Source of the DNA: Zygnema circumcarinatum
Lineage: Eukaryota > Streptophyta > Zygnematophyceae > Zygnematales > Zygnemataceae
Length of the DNA: 64,000 nucleotides
Assembly: GCA_037447605.1 (NCBI GenBank)
Contig: CM074806.1
Location: 1,305,432-1,369,431 of the forward strand
Direction of reading: 5' to 3'
Under the pieces are notes generated by a model. The model was given only the letters and a program-made list of their open reading frames with translations, had not been told where the DNA came from and did not search any database. This document shows positions 11,737 to 22,897 of the stretch, in pieces. Position 1 is the stretch's first letter; the number at the start of each line of letters is the position of its first letter. The translations under genes were made by a program, and so were the position numbers.

Positions 11737-14700
11737 ATGGAAAGCTGTCCTGCACTCACAGTTCATGGCGGACAGGCATCTTGCGCTCTCCTGCATGCTA
11801 GAATTATTCCTGACCGCTGTCTTCCTTGCACCTTTACCTCTATTGGTCTTCCTAGTCGAGTGAATTCGTCAGAATGTTGGCAGCAGTCTTCCTCGAGGGC
11901 GGGCAGACACGAGGGTCGGAGGCTTCGTTGTGTGGTGGCTGGAAGTGGTGATAACCTAAATGCTGCTGGCAGCCATGGTGCAGAGAGCATGGCGCAGAGG
12001 CTGCGACAGCTGTTGGCAGGGCCCTCTCTCGTGCAAGGCCCTTGCTGTTATGATGCTCTCAGCGCTCGTCTTGTTGAAATGGCCGGATTTCCTCTAACGG
12101 TCATGAGCGGTGCGGAATTCGGCCTATTGAAGCAAAGCTCAGGGGGTGTGATTTGGCTGTTTGGTTGGTTGTTTCAATGGGCACGGGAAACTTGAACTGG
12201 AGTACATTCACTAGGGTGGTTGCATATTCGTTAACCACTGTCGGTCTCTGATTTTTCTTTAAAAAAGCCTGAAATCCTGTTACTTGAACCAGGAGTAATT
12301 ACCTTAACGGCAATCTATTTGACACTCATTTTGAGCCAAGTTCGCTCATTGAAAATCCCCATCATTGCAACCTCGCATTCTTCGTCGACTTTGGGCTATT
12401 CTTATAATCGTTAATGTTTTTGTATGTAAACTTGCTGCAATATTGCATATCCCAACTAACGGCCTGAAGTCTCAACACGTCCACATGTCTGTGTGCATCT
12501 TTTTTTTTTTTCGGTTAAATTTTTAAACCCCTTACGCTTTTGGGATCATCAAGTCCAGCTTCCGCATGATGGAATTTCACATCCAATTTCCTTGGGACCT
12601 TTGGTGTCCTCTATACTTTGGCTTGCTCTCATAACATACTCTTATCAACTCCTTGCTTTCGTAAGCGCTCGACTCCTCTCGTTAGCACCCACAGCAACAT
12701 TGCCCTCATTACAGCTATTTGGTCCTGGCTGCAGGCTTCTCTGTTTCTGCCTCTCGGCTAGGCCTGCCTGATGCCGGCCTCCTCTCGTACGGAGAAATGG
12801 TCGACCAGGCTGGCCTCATCGTCTCTGCAATCGGCATTCCCCTTATTGCAGATGCAGATACGGGATACGGCAATGCTGTTAATGTAAAACGAACTGTGAA
12901 TGGTTATCGGCAATCTGGTGTCGGCGCAATCATTTTGGAGGATCAGGTGGAGAGTCTACACTTTCTGACCTGCTTCTGGATGCAGTAGCTGCTTTTGGCA
13001 CTCGTCTGATATATATGAAAGGTTAGTGATGCATCAGGAGCAGTGTTGGTCTCTACTTAATTAACACGTTGAGTGCAACCGTTTCCATCGAGGCGTATCT
13101 CAACGATTATTTGTCACTGCATTTAGAGTAACATCGGTCTTGGCGTTGCAGGTTTGGCCCAAGGCATGTGGTCATACAAGCGGCCGAAAAGTGGTGGGAC
13201 GTGACGAAGCTGTCATGCGCATTCGTGCTGCTGTGGATGCACGAAATGAGGGACCGGGCGATATCCTCGTTGTAGGGAGGTATGGACAATGACGAGACTC
13301 AGCCTTACGAGAAAAAAACCCCAATCCCGAATGAATGGAAGCATTCGGACAAAGCGTAGCGCCTCCGGGCCATGCTTTAGTCTAAAAGCCTCTCCTTCTT
13401 GTTCGTCATTCAGTACTGTTTATCCTATTTCTTCCTCTTTCCTCAGCAACTTGACGTTGGCACACTGATTGGACCTTGAGTATTCTAGAATGGCGAAATG
13501 CCAGTATCAATGCTTTTCCAGTCAAAACTTGAGAAAAGTTTATCCTCCACTTGCGCACTTTTTAGGCTTTCAGTAATTCCACCTTTGCAAACGCTCACTT
13601 GGACCCTCAAATCATGCACTACCTGAAGTTTACCCATCGTACCCATCTTTAGAATGCGACGCAGCATGTGTTTACTTCAGACAAGCGAAGGACTGAATTT
13701 TGGCTTTCGAGCTGTTTGTTTCTGGGGATAACCTTTGGGGTTTTCTCATGAATTCAAGACGGTGCCATTCAAAGTTACGAGCATGAACTGCATGCATAAA
13801 TGGCCAACAGCCTGCATAGCGCTGCGATGTGGCAGACATGGTTCAATTGCCTTCAGAATGAAGCTCGTTGACTCCCGCCCTAGGCCAGGCCCCTAGTCAT
13901 GGTCAAGATGTTTTAGGGTACCTAACCCAAGTTTCCCTTTGGAGGATTTTCGTGCCCGCCTCGTTAACCGCCGGCTGAGAGTGTGTGAGCCATCGCAGAT
14001 CAGATGCGTGCCAGGCCCTGTCTAGGGAGGAAGCTATTTGGCGAGCTCAAGCATTTGCCGATGCGGGCGCGGACATGGTCTTTGTGGACGCCCTCGCATC
14101 GACTGACGACATGAAGGCCTTGTGCCGAGCATTGCCTCACGTCCCAAAAATGGTATCAGCGCATGCAGGGGGCCTTTGGCATGGGGATGTAGCTAATTGT
14201 TATGCAAAGGGAGGATTTTTTTCTACTTCTTGGGATGTGGAACCCTTAACAACTTCTTGCAGAGTCTTGTATTCGCGGTCTTTAGTAACAAAGTCGCTTG
14301 CTAGGGAATGACTTAACTCTGCTCGGGCTGCTTCAGAGTTGCCCAAGAGTTCAATTCAGGAGGGCGGCTCTTATAGGAAGTGAGGCTTTCAGCTCCGACT
14401 GCTTCAAGCAGCTTTGGGTGTGCTGCTTCCTTCATGTCAGTGTCTTATTCTTCTCACTGCTGCCCATGTCCATGTTCGGCATGACCGGCTCTCAGGTGAA
14501 CATACTCGAGGGTGGTAAAACGCCTGTGCTCTCACCTTTGGAGCTTGAGGACTTAGGTTTCAAGCTGGCACTCTACCCTCTTTCCCTTTTGGGCGTATCA
14601 ATTAAGGCCATGCAGGTGATAAACGACCATATGCTTTTGCAGCCATTTCCCTTTTGTTTTAGTCGTTGGTTTATCTCAAAAAGTCTTTTCTTTTGCAATT

Positions 14701-16755
14701 TCAATTCTATCTGGTTGGAGCTTCCAATTTCAAAAGTCGTCTAGCATAATCTTTTTTTGCTTTAATTTCATGACACATGTCTCGGAAGCCTCATTATGCA
14801 TCCCACTCTAACCTCCCCTTTATGTCAATACAGGAAGCCCTCAGAGCGCTCAAGAGTGGACGGCTTCCTCCCTCTTCTATTCTTCCCACCTTTGAAGAAG
14901 TGAAAACAGTCGTGGGCTTCCCCCAGTACTACGCAGAGGAGCAGCGTTATGCTTCATCTTCATCAATCGCTCCTTCTGCAAGTCCACCTGCTCTTGAACC
15001 TGTGGATAACCAGGTGGCAGAGGAAGAGGAAGAGGCTGATGGGGAGGTGTGTATGGGAGACTTTGAGTGTGACGATGAGCAAACCCCTGAAGTGAAGGCT
15101 TGGGCGGCGGCAGCGTCCTCGGGCTCTGGCAGAGTGCCCGGAGCTGCAGCCTTTACTTCTCCAGAAAGTGCCGCATTGCGAGAGGAGGGTTTTGGAAATG
15201 GTGCACACACTCAGGGAGACACCTTGGGTTCAAAAGCAGAGACTGCTGTTGTGCAAAGAGGAGGAGCTCAAACAAGAGAAGGGACGAGAGGAAGGACAGA
15301 AGTTGTGGAGGCGGATGAAATCTTGCAGGATGGCGGAGGAAGCTACAGCAGTGGTAGAACGCGGAGTGGCAGCTTCGGCACTGCGGAGGGGCTGTGGTCC
15401 AGAGTCCTTCGCGTGAGAATAACGGACCGGATGGACAATGTGAAGCTTGACGTGCGCGTGCCTGTGAGTGCCACGCATGCTCCTTCCAGCCGGAAGCTGC
15501 ATCACCTTTTCTTATGTCGAGCCTCTGTTGTATAGTTGGAGGGAAAAGTGGGCAATGCTGAAGGCAGACTGTCGTGTTGTTCAGTGGATGTTGGTCTTTA
15601 TTTGTGGGAACTGGCCTGGTTTACCTTTACCTCTCATGAGCGTCCATTTACAATCTCCGTTGTAGGGTGTTGCATAGCAGGAGGAAAGCATGGAGGATGA
15701 CTTGTCTAGACTGCATCGAATGTTTTCACTCCTAGCTGTTGGGCACGTGCTAACAATGCGTGTTAGTGTTGTTGTCTGGTGGCTGACTGACATTTTTCAG
15801 GCAGGATTCTTGGACGGGCTGGCCTCCACTATTCCTGGTGAGTTACTTATCCCCCTTACATCCCAAATTGGCTCGCATTTAGTGTTTCTTTGAGGATGAA
15901 CAGTCGGGGTCTTCCTAATTTTGGCATGTTTCTTTCCTCATAAAACTAGATTCGTCTTTTTTTCTTGTATTGATTCGACTATATACCTTTGTTCTACTTG
16001 TTTTTTAAGCCTAGTACGAACGAAAACTTATTAGACGTTGGTATATATGGCAATTGCTGATTTTCCTTCCCTCCCTCTCCCTTTACATGAATGCCTTCAC
16101 ATGGAATTGCAAACTTCCTCAGCATGCATCCTTGTGCAATGCACTTGGCTCTGCTGTATCTATTTCTAGATGTCGCAAAGGAGGACACTAACAGAATATC
16201 ACTTTGTGGAGGTCGTCGAACGGAATCTAATGGCCTTAGGAGAACTAAAAACTGTCTAGTTAAAGGCTTGCGGTGAAAGTAGCCAGTTTGACGATAAGAA
16301 ACTGGACTATGAAATGCGAAATGCAAGCGTGGCTCTTTGATCTCTGTAAGAGATGACGGCAAAGAAAACTATCCAGTGACTGCGACAGCTGATTGTTCAG
16401 CTTTAAAATGGATACTCTTCAGCTAAACCAAACGATTGGCAGGAGGAAATTGAAGATGATGAATAGTTATGCAAGGGTTGTTGAACTGAGGCAGTGGAGA
16501 CGGGCAAGTTGTGGAAAAAGGTTGATGAGGAGGAACCTGAAAGTTGAATTTGGAGATGGGTGATTTCTGCAAGTCTTGACACATTCCGTGCCTTGCGCTT
16601 TGACTTTGACTTGGTGTGCAGCGGTGGCTGGGCTTGACTTCAAGGCCCTTTTGGGAGACAAGATTCGCGAGAATGCTACGGCTGAAACCTCGCCGCTCTT
16701 GGACTTCACAACAAGGGATGGGAGTGGAGACAGGGTGCAGATCTTCTTGGAGTGA
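11737..16755 (+). CDS. PEP-mutase/isocitrate-lyase superfamily protein (plastid carboxyvinyl-carboxyphosphonate phosphorylmutase type)
   Basis: Eight exons: 11737-12109, 12735-12946, 13152-13279, 13999-14152, 14496-14615, 14834-15463, 15801-15837 and 16622-16755, giving 595 residues with no phase conflict. The N-terminal 85 residues are Ser/Arg/Ala-rich with few acids, fitting a plastid transit peptide. The start at 11737 is the first in-frame ATG and could be later. Core motifs: VQGPCCYDALSARLVE, LPDAGLLSYGEMVDQ, the metal-binding DADTGYGNA (164 on), the active-site VWPKACGH with Cys201, FADAGADMVFVDA, and EGGKTPVLSPLELEDLG. From about 372 a Glu/Gly-rich linker leads to a C-terminal domain (about 510-595, RVRITDRMDNVKLDVRVP to the final RVQIFLE). 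I recall this domain in plant orthologues. The reaction in plants is not settled; C-P or C-C bond cleavage is the family chemistry. Confidence 0.92.
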
Positions 16756-17801
16756 GTGAACACAGATTTGAGCTTCAAGGTTCCTCCTCCGCGGGAACCC
16801 TGCTATGCCTATACGGCATTGAGCAGCTTGAAAATGGACCGTAGGGGATTCACCTGACTCAGATCTGGGAATGGAGGAAGGTGTGGAGGTGGTTATCTGT
16901 GGGCCGGGACTGTCCAGAGCAATACACTGTCTAAAAAATGCAGTCTATAGTCAAGAGTAGGTCGTATGCTGCTCCTGGTTCAGGAGTTTTTGTTGTCCTT
17001 GTATTCATTCAATGTATATTCGGGCTGGTGATTAGTATCTCATCTTGCAAGGCGCTGTCTTATGTATGAAGTGAACCAGCAAAGTTTGCTGCAGTTGAAC
17101 CAGGGAAGCAAGTTATCAAGGCCCACGATTCGCAGGAGAACGGTAAAGAAGCGACTCAGGATTCAAACGGTGCGAGCACACAAACTGTCACAATACAAGT
17201 ACAATCATGAACAGAACACACTTCCATGTGTACAGGCAGGCTGTGCACACTGTCCTGTTCAAGAACCATGGTACAACGACCTACTGTTCCTAGCAAAGAT
17301 AATCCTACAGCCGAATTTGGAACCCTGTACCTACCCTGTACTGAGTGTAATTATTAGAAAGGATTTCCAAAAACTCAGACAAACGCCTGCCTAGCTATTG
17401 CTGCCTAAACCTTGGCTCTGCTACATACTGCTTGGTGATGCGCCGAACGTACCAAGCCAAGCATTGTTATAAAAGTACATTTAAAAATTGAGATGCGTCA
17501 GGTCACTTCGAGCAGGAGCGCTGTTGGCCTTCGAAGGGAGGAACGTCGTGATGAAAGCGGTGAAGTGAAACCAGTGTGTGACTGTGAACACATTTGCAGA
17601 CTTTGTAATCCCTTCCCAGAACTGCCTGAGTTATATTCCAGTGTGCCCCAAATCACCCGCGACTGACAAAATGCGTCCAGGTGTCTTTCCTCGCTGTCTG
17701 ACCAGCAGACAACATTTCATGCCAATCTTACTCTCTTACTTCCAATCTTCCTCATAAATCGGCAACCCTTTCAGTCGCCTGCTCGTTTTCCATCACTTTC
17801 T
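16756..17801. other. Gene-free stretch
   Basis: AT-leaning sequence after the PEP-mutase family gene, including its 3' untranslated region. A 110-codon frame at 17062-17394 resembles no known family. I see nothing else in it. Confidence 0.4.
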
Positions 17802-18539
17802 CTATTTTGTTCCATCCCCGATGGAAGAGTCGATAAGTATTGTTCCCTTTTGCCTACCTTGTCCTTTGGTTCCACTCAGCGGCTCATTTGTTCGAAGCAT
17901 CCTGCCTTCCTGCGCTGTTCCATCCTCGTCTTCCTCATCATCTTTCTCTTCCCCCTCATCGATTGTCGCACTTCCGTCGTCCTCCTGTCCTCCCCCCCAG
18001 CCGCCTGCTCCAAAAAAGTCATCGCCTTCCCATTCCCCCTCCTGTTTACTCCGTAGCCTCAGCTTTTCCTTCTCCTGTACACCGAGAGCCTCGCCTTCCC
18101 ACTCTCCCTCATGGCTTCTGCTATCCCAATCGCTTCTCATCCCCTTGAGGTCATGAATATCCGGGCCGAGAATGAGGCCTATCTTTCCCACCCATGACAT
18201 CCTTCCTCGAGTCTTACTACTCCTCAGCCCAGTCAAGCTGCTGTACAGCAACTTCCTTCCACTCCAGCTCTCTGGCTTCTCGCCCACTTCACCTGGCCTA
18301 GCAATGCTGGATTCATCCAAGTCCCTCCTCCCTCCCTTTCCTCTATTCTGTTGATCATATCCGCCTCGTTCTATTCTCCCACGCCATCTGATTCTCCTAT
18401 GGCTCCAGTTCTCTTCCCTCTGGTTCGGTGCCACCTGCAGGCCCTCAGTTGCAGTGCCGTCCTGAGCCTTCACTTGTTGCAGTGTCGCTGTCCTCGCAGG
18501 CTCACCTGCACTTTCCGAGCTCCTGCAGCAGCCACCCAA
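17802..18539 (-). CDS. Possible low-complexity coding exon, unrecognised
   Basis: A 245-codon open frame on - rich in Gly, Glu, Asp, Arg and Ser, with an acidic run (DEGEEKDDEEDEDG). It has no in-frame ATG at its head, so if real it would be a downstream exon. No homologue recognised. It could belong to the gene at 18946-19743, extending that gene's 3' end, but I could not find a phase-compatible junction. The opposite strand is also open and Ser/Pro-rich, typical of biased composition, so it may be non-coding. Confidence 0.25.
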   Translation of the reverse strand: MGGCCRSSESAGEPARTATLQQVKAQDGTATEGLQVAPNQREENWSHRRIRWRGRIERGGYDQQNRGKGGRRDLDESSIARPGEVGEKPESWSGRKLLYSSLTGLRSSKTRGRMSWVGKIGLILGPDIHDLKGMRSDWDSRSHEGEWEGEALGVQEKEKLRLRSKQEGEWEGDDFFGAGGWGGGQEDDGSATIDEGEEKDDEEDEDGTAQEGRMLRTNEPLSGTKGQGRQKGTILIDSSIGDGTK

Positions 18540-18945
18540 ACCACGGTGAGAGCCACTCGTACTGAGTGCAGCAGCCTATCGCAGTGCTGCAGAAGTGTCC
18601 TCGTCCAAGCTCGACATCTGCTAGAACCTCTATTCGTCCTCGTGACTAGCCAGCCCTAGGTGAGACCAGTACATGTGGAAGACGTTGAACAATCCATTAG
18701 ATTCAGAGCATAGCAGAAATCTAAATCTGAAAGAACAGCACTGGTCACTGGTGGCAGCTATCATAGACGACTATCCTCCGCACGATTATCCTCAATGCAA
18801 ACCAGTATTGTTAGTACTACTTGCTTTAGGACTGCACTATTGACTCCCTACGACTTCTTTCCCACTTCTCATAAAAGTGATCAAGAAGACGCCTCAATTA
18901 GGGTCGTCCGGATGCTCAACATATCTCGTGAGTACAAACACGCTG

Positions 18946-19743
18946 CTAACTCCCTAACAACAACTGAATCCCAGCTTCTCCAGTGGCACTACAGCCTTGA
19001 CACTTTTGTCCACCGCAACGCTGTCAGAACTCTAGAAACACTACAGAGAAAAGATAGTTGATTGAACAAAGGAAAATCTGCTTCGTCCGAGCAATGGCAG
19101 CAGCCAGTCGCATTACTGTTAGCTGACACTTTAAGCTTGTGAAAGAAAAGAAAACCACCCTATGACCTGCGAAACAACAACTCCAGGGCATAACTTGGGT
19201 AATGCAGGCTGCCAGAAAGTCTCTCATTAAAACCCTTTCAATGTATCTTCCTCACGTTGTAAAACATTCGTACAGTCGGCGCTAGACTTATTGCGGACTT
19301 CCAACCAAACTTGAAGACTTCACTTGAAAGAAGAATCCGAAGTGGAGGAACAGTATAATTCTCTAACGATTCGTCGCCGCTCATACGGCTAGATGAATGC
19401 AATGAAGAGCAGGTTAGGTGCGAGATTATACCCTCCAACAGCGGTAGAGGTAGCCTGTGTTGTCGTGGTAAGGAGGAGGTAAACCGCGAGACGCCAAAAT
19501 GTTGCCATCCAGAGAGACATCGGTTATATATGGCGCGTGGTACACTGCCAGGCTTCAGAAAGCTTCGGTTCCTCCTCTTGTCTCACCTCCCCACAATGCA
19601 AAGCTTTACCTGAAATCTGCGAAACCAAAAGCCGGACCTTTTCTACCCCCCTACCTGTGCCCCAAGCCCTTGATGAGATCGCGAGAGAGTGTCCCAAGCA
19701 GTTCCCTGCGCTGCTCCCCGCAATGCAACTGAACGGCGCCCAT
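18946..19743 (-). CDS. Small unrecognised protein with C-terminal Cys motif
   Basis: Three-exon model on -: 19743-19655, 19388-19256 and 19020-18946, with joining phases, 98 residues. The start ATG (GGCAGGATGGGC) faces the gene at 20383 across a GC-rich divergent promoter, which supports a real gene. Donors are GTAGGG and GTGAGG. The protein begins MGAVQLHCGEQRRELLGTL, continues with LENYTVPPLRILLSSEVFKF and ends with a Cys cluster, CGGQKCQGCSATGE, similar in spacing to half of a DnaJ-type CxxCxGxG zinc site. I do not recognise the family. The third exon is the weakest part of the model; another splice choice could lead to further exons. Confidence 0.4.
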
Positions 19744-20382
19744 CCTGCCAGCGCGGCTGCAAGAGGGCGGAGGAGGCGCAGGCCCTCCCACTCCCTCCCT
19801 CCCCTTTCCCTCTCCCTCTCCCTCCCCTCTTGGAGGCACCCTTTCCTCCCCCCGCCCTCACCCTAAAGTACATTGTACGGCCCCATACGGCTCCGTACGG
19901 CGACGGCCAAAGCGGACCGCCCCGCGCGGCCGCATTCGCCGCGCGTCGCGTCAACTCGGCGTACGGAGGTTCAAACGCGCCGGCCGGCATCGCAACGCGA
20001 CAAGAGGGCCTATCCGCGGCCACGTGGCAGCGCGTGCGGCAGTGTGGGTGTGTCGGCGCAGGTCAACCCGAGTCGGTTCATCCTCCGTACGGTACGGCCG
20101 ATGGTCCTGGCGGGGCCGGGCGGTTGACGCGTTTGTACGGTTGGCGGCAGCCGACGGACGGTCCGGTCAATGCCGGGGGTAGCCGTTGGGGGAGGGAGGG
20201 CCACTGTACGGACTATACGAATTCATAGATCTGTACTTTTGTACAGTTTAGCGTGACACATGATGAGGATCGTTTAGATTACTGTATTGCCTGAACAGGA
20301 ACTAAACTGGGATTTTTGAGCTGGCACATGTGCACTGGAATGCAGGAGGGAGGGAGTGACGTAGGGAAGTGGGAGGCCAGCC
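19744..20382. promoter_or_regulatory. GC-rich divergent promoter with clustered GTAC and G-box palindromes
   Basis: Lies between opposing start codons. GTAC-core words occur repeatedly: GTACGGCCCCATACGG and CCGTACGG near 19873-19900, CGTACGGAGG near 19959, CCGTACGGTACGGCCG (about 20085-20100), TTGTACGG near 20130 and CTGTACGG near 20203. A perfect palindrome GCCACGTGGC (G-box core) sits at 20019-20028. The GTAC core matches SBP-box/copper-response sites of green plants and the CACGTG core matches bZIP/bHLH sites; factor assignment is inference. Confidence 0.6.
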
Positions 20383-22347
20383 ATGGCGGAGCCCCTCTTT
20401 CACGCGTACCTCGTGGTGGACTGGTCGGCGGCCAGCGCGCCGCGTCTGGGCGCGGACAGCATCTGGCTCGGGCAAGCGCGCCGCGCTGACTCTGCCTCCG
20501 ACGAGCGGCGCGCCGCACGGAGGCGGAGAACCACGAGGACGGGCGAGCGGGAGGACGGGAGGTCCGCTGCCTCAGCGCAAGCAGGCGATGAGGAAGCCGC
20601 CTCCGGCTCAGTTTCGGTTGATCATGATTCAAGCAGAGGAGGGGGAGAAGTCTATGTTCATTCCGTCGTCAACGTGCCAACACGAGCGGCTGCTCAAGAG
20701 CATATTGTGGAGTTTGCCACCTCATGGCTGGAGAATGGCGGAAATAAACGAGCCTTGATTGGCTGGGATTTTTCTCTAGGGTTTCCTCTCGGATTTGCTG
20801 ATAGCTTGGGACTCACTGGTTGTCAAAGGCAAGAAGCGCACAGGACAGAAGCGCGTGCAGCGACTTTTGGTGATGATGATTATGGCAGCAGCCAACAATG
20901 CAAAGTAGAGGAACAGGACGTGTCACATCAAAGTGGCGCAATGGAACGTGAAAGGAAAGGTCCCCGCGAATTCTTTTCTCAGGATATGAGGGATCATTCC
21001 TCAACGAAGGATGCGCAGCACAAAGGTAGAGTTCTTGTCCAGAGTGCAGAAGGCTGTGTCAGCGGAAAATGGATGTTAGTCTGGGACTATTTGACTCGAG
21101 AAGTGGAGGATGCTGACAACAATGTCAACAACCGTTTTGAAGTTGCAGCAAGAATGAATGCGAAGGTAGAGGCTTTTCCGTTCTATTTTCTTGGATTGCT
21201 TTCAGCTCATATTGCAGGAAGGTCTGGATCGTATTGTAAAATGCTGGTTTCTTCAGAAGGAAACTCCTTCCTCAGACGATTCTTCACGATGATGATGGCC
21301 ACCTTACCATTGCTGACCAATGTGTCCATCAACATTATGTGGACTTTTTCTGTGCAGATCTCTGGCTCAACCTTCCCCTTTTGGGGTTGCCCTCGAGGAA
21401 AAGCGTCAGCATTTCTCAAGCCGACGAGGCCTAGTAGAGGTTCAGAGCATGAGAAAGGGCTGCCGCCTTCAGCACTCGCAGAGAGACGAGAGGCGGAGAT
21501 TAGATGCAATGCTCAGTCGACTTGGAAGCTCTTCACGACTGGCGCCGTTGGCTCTCAGGTTGTCCCCTTGGCCTATTTCTAGTCAGGTGAGGCCTCTCTG
21601 CGCGAGGCAAAGGATTCCTGACTGTTGTCCATCTTAATCGTGACTTTTTGCAAAGGATCCCAAGGGAGTCAGCGAGGGAGCACATGCGACTCAATCAAGC
21701 AAGAACTTTGTGTGCTCCACAAGTTATGCTCCCTGAGTTATGGGTGGTGGATTTGTTGCCTAGCACTAGACGCTTTTGGGAATCCCCCGAGTGCAAGCGG
21801 TGCGCCTTCATCCTTCTCTGCTCCACCATTCCGTTGTTTGGCCATTTGAGACGGGCTTTTCGGCCCCTGCACCGGCGGCACCAGGTGTCACGTCACATCT
21901 TGCTGCCAACGCAGAGGGCCATCCCCCACAGGAGCCGCGAATTATAATGGCAGAGGTCAGGAACTTGCAAGTTACACATCACCTGCTGGATCCTTTGAAC
22001 TAGAGGGTAGACGGCACAGCCGGTGTGGCGGAACAACGGGAAGGCCGGTGTGCAAGAGGCGGGTTTCTCATGCGATTCGTCCCTCGCTCCTGGCGACAGG
22101 TGTACCCTTCCTTGGTGCCTCCCGATTGCAAGGATGGAGAACCGAAAGATGCCGGCCAGGTAACAGCCCTCCCACTGCCACACCACACAGTGGTGAAGAC
22201 GAGAGCAGATGCTTCTGCTATACCTCTTTTATTCAGGTGAAAGAGATTAGCGTTGCCACATTGCTGCTGCCGCTTGCACAGGCTTGGGCATTTTTTCAAA
22301 CGTCAGCTTTTGGTCAATGGAGGCTTCTAGCAACTTCACTTCCTTAG
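20383..22347 (+). CDS. Bacterial-like protein of unknown function (VVDWSAAS / FWGCP / WPFETG family)
   Basis: Five exons: 20383-21165, 21358-21558, 21770-21955, 22100-22159 and 22237-22347, 446 residues. The motif order matches a bacterial family I recall from proteobacteria under vague names (cobalamin or molybdopterin related): VVDWSAAS (11-18), DSIWLG, VPTRAAA, GWDFSLGFPLGF (127-138), NNRFEVAARMNAK (249-261), FPFWGCP (267 on), TTGAVGSQ (321-328), LLGIP, WPFETG (352-357), VYPSLVP (391 on) and KDAGQ. The early Asp followed by a later GWDF is reminiscent of an RNase H/actin-like fold, which is inference. The strong motif conservation on both sides of four introns says the gene is under selection. 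A polar insertion (about 148-235) is extra. The last exon fits the phase but has no family match, and the exon 2 donor (GTTGTC) is weak. Confidence 0.72.
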
Positions 22348-22897
22348 CTCCCTGAAATGGACGTAAAATCTTTGTAATTGCACGAAGACTCAATGCTCGG
22401 ATTGCAGCCAGCCTGAAGTCATGACGACATCGTGGCATGTTTCTCCATGAAGCAAAGTCTTTGCTTGCGCACATCGTAGCCGGACGGCTTGCTGAAACCC
22501 GATGTCATGTTCTTGGTAACGAAAGTTTATTGACGGTGCATATCAACTCCCCTTAGTACGTAATGATTTATTCAAACTCCAGGCGCCGAGCGCCTTCTAT
22601 CGTACACCATGTGCTTGTAAGTTGCAACTACACCACTTTACCCGCACAGCTGAAGGCTTATACAGTAAGTGCAAAAGTCAATGTCAGCATGCCCGAGTTC
22701 TCAGTACTATGCCGACATGAAAGAAAAGAGAAAGGTACGCATGGTGGTGACAAGAAAACAAAACGCACCATTTATTTGCTTGCTTGTCTGCAGAGCGACG
22801 ACAAATATGAAGTCACATTTTATTTCACTTGAAGGAAACGGGCCATACATTCTCCGAAACCCCCAACTTTGCTATGAGCACACCCCGTCCTGCACCC
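22348..22897. other. Convergent 3' interval
   Basis: Between two genes that end toward each other. A 75-codon frame on - (22474-22247) overlaps the last exon of the upstream + gene and is taken as a shadow. Nothing else seen. Confidence 0.45.

Noticed and set aside
11443-11863. Overlapping frames on both strands between maspardin and the PEP-mutase gene
   Set aside because: They lie in the divergent leader interval and show no homology or conserved splice phase.
22247-22474. 75-codon frame on - near the bacterial-like gene's 3' end
   Set aside because: Reads plausibly, but it overlaps the phase-compatible last exon of the + gene and has no partner exon; kept as a possibility only.
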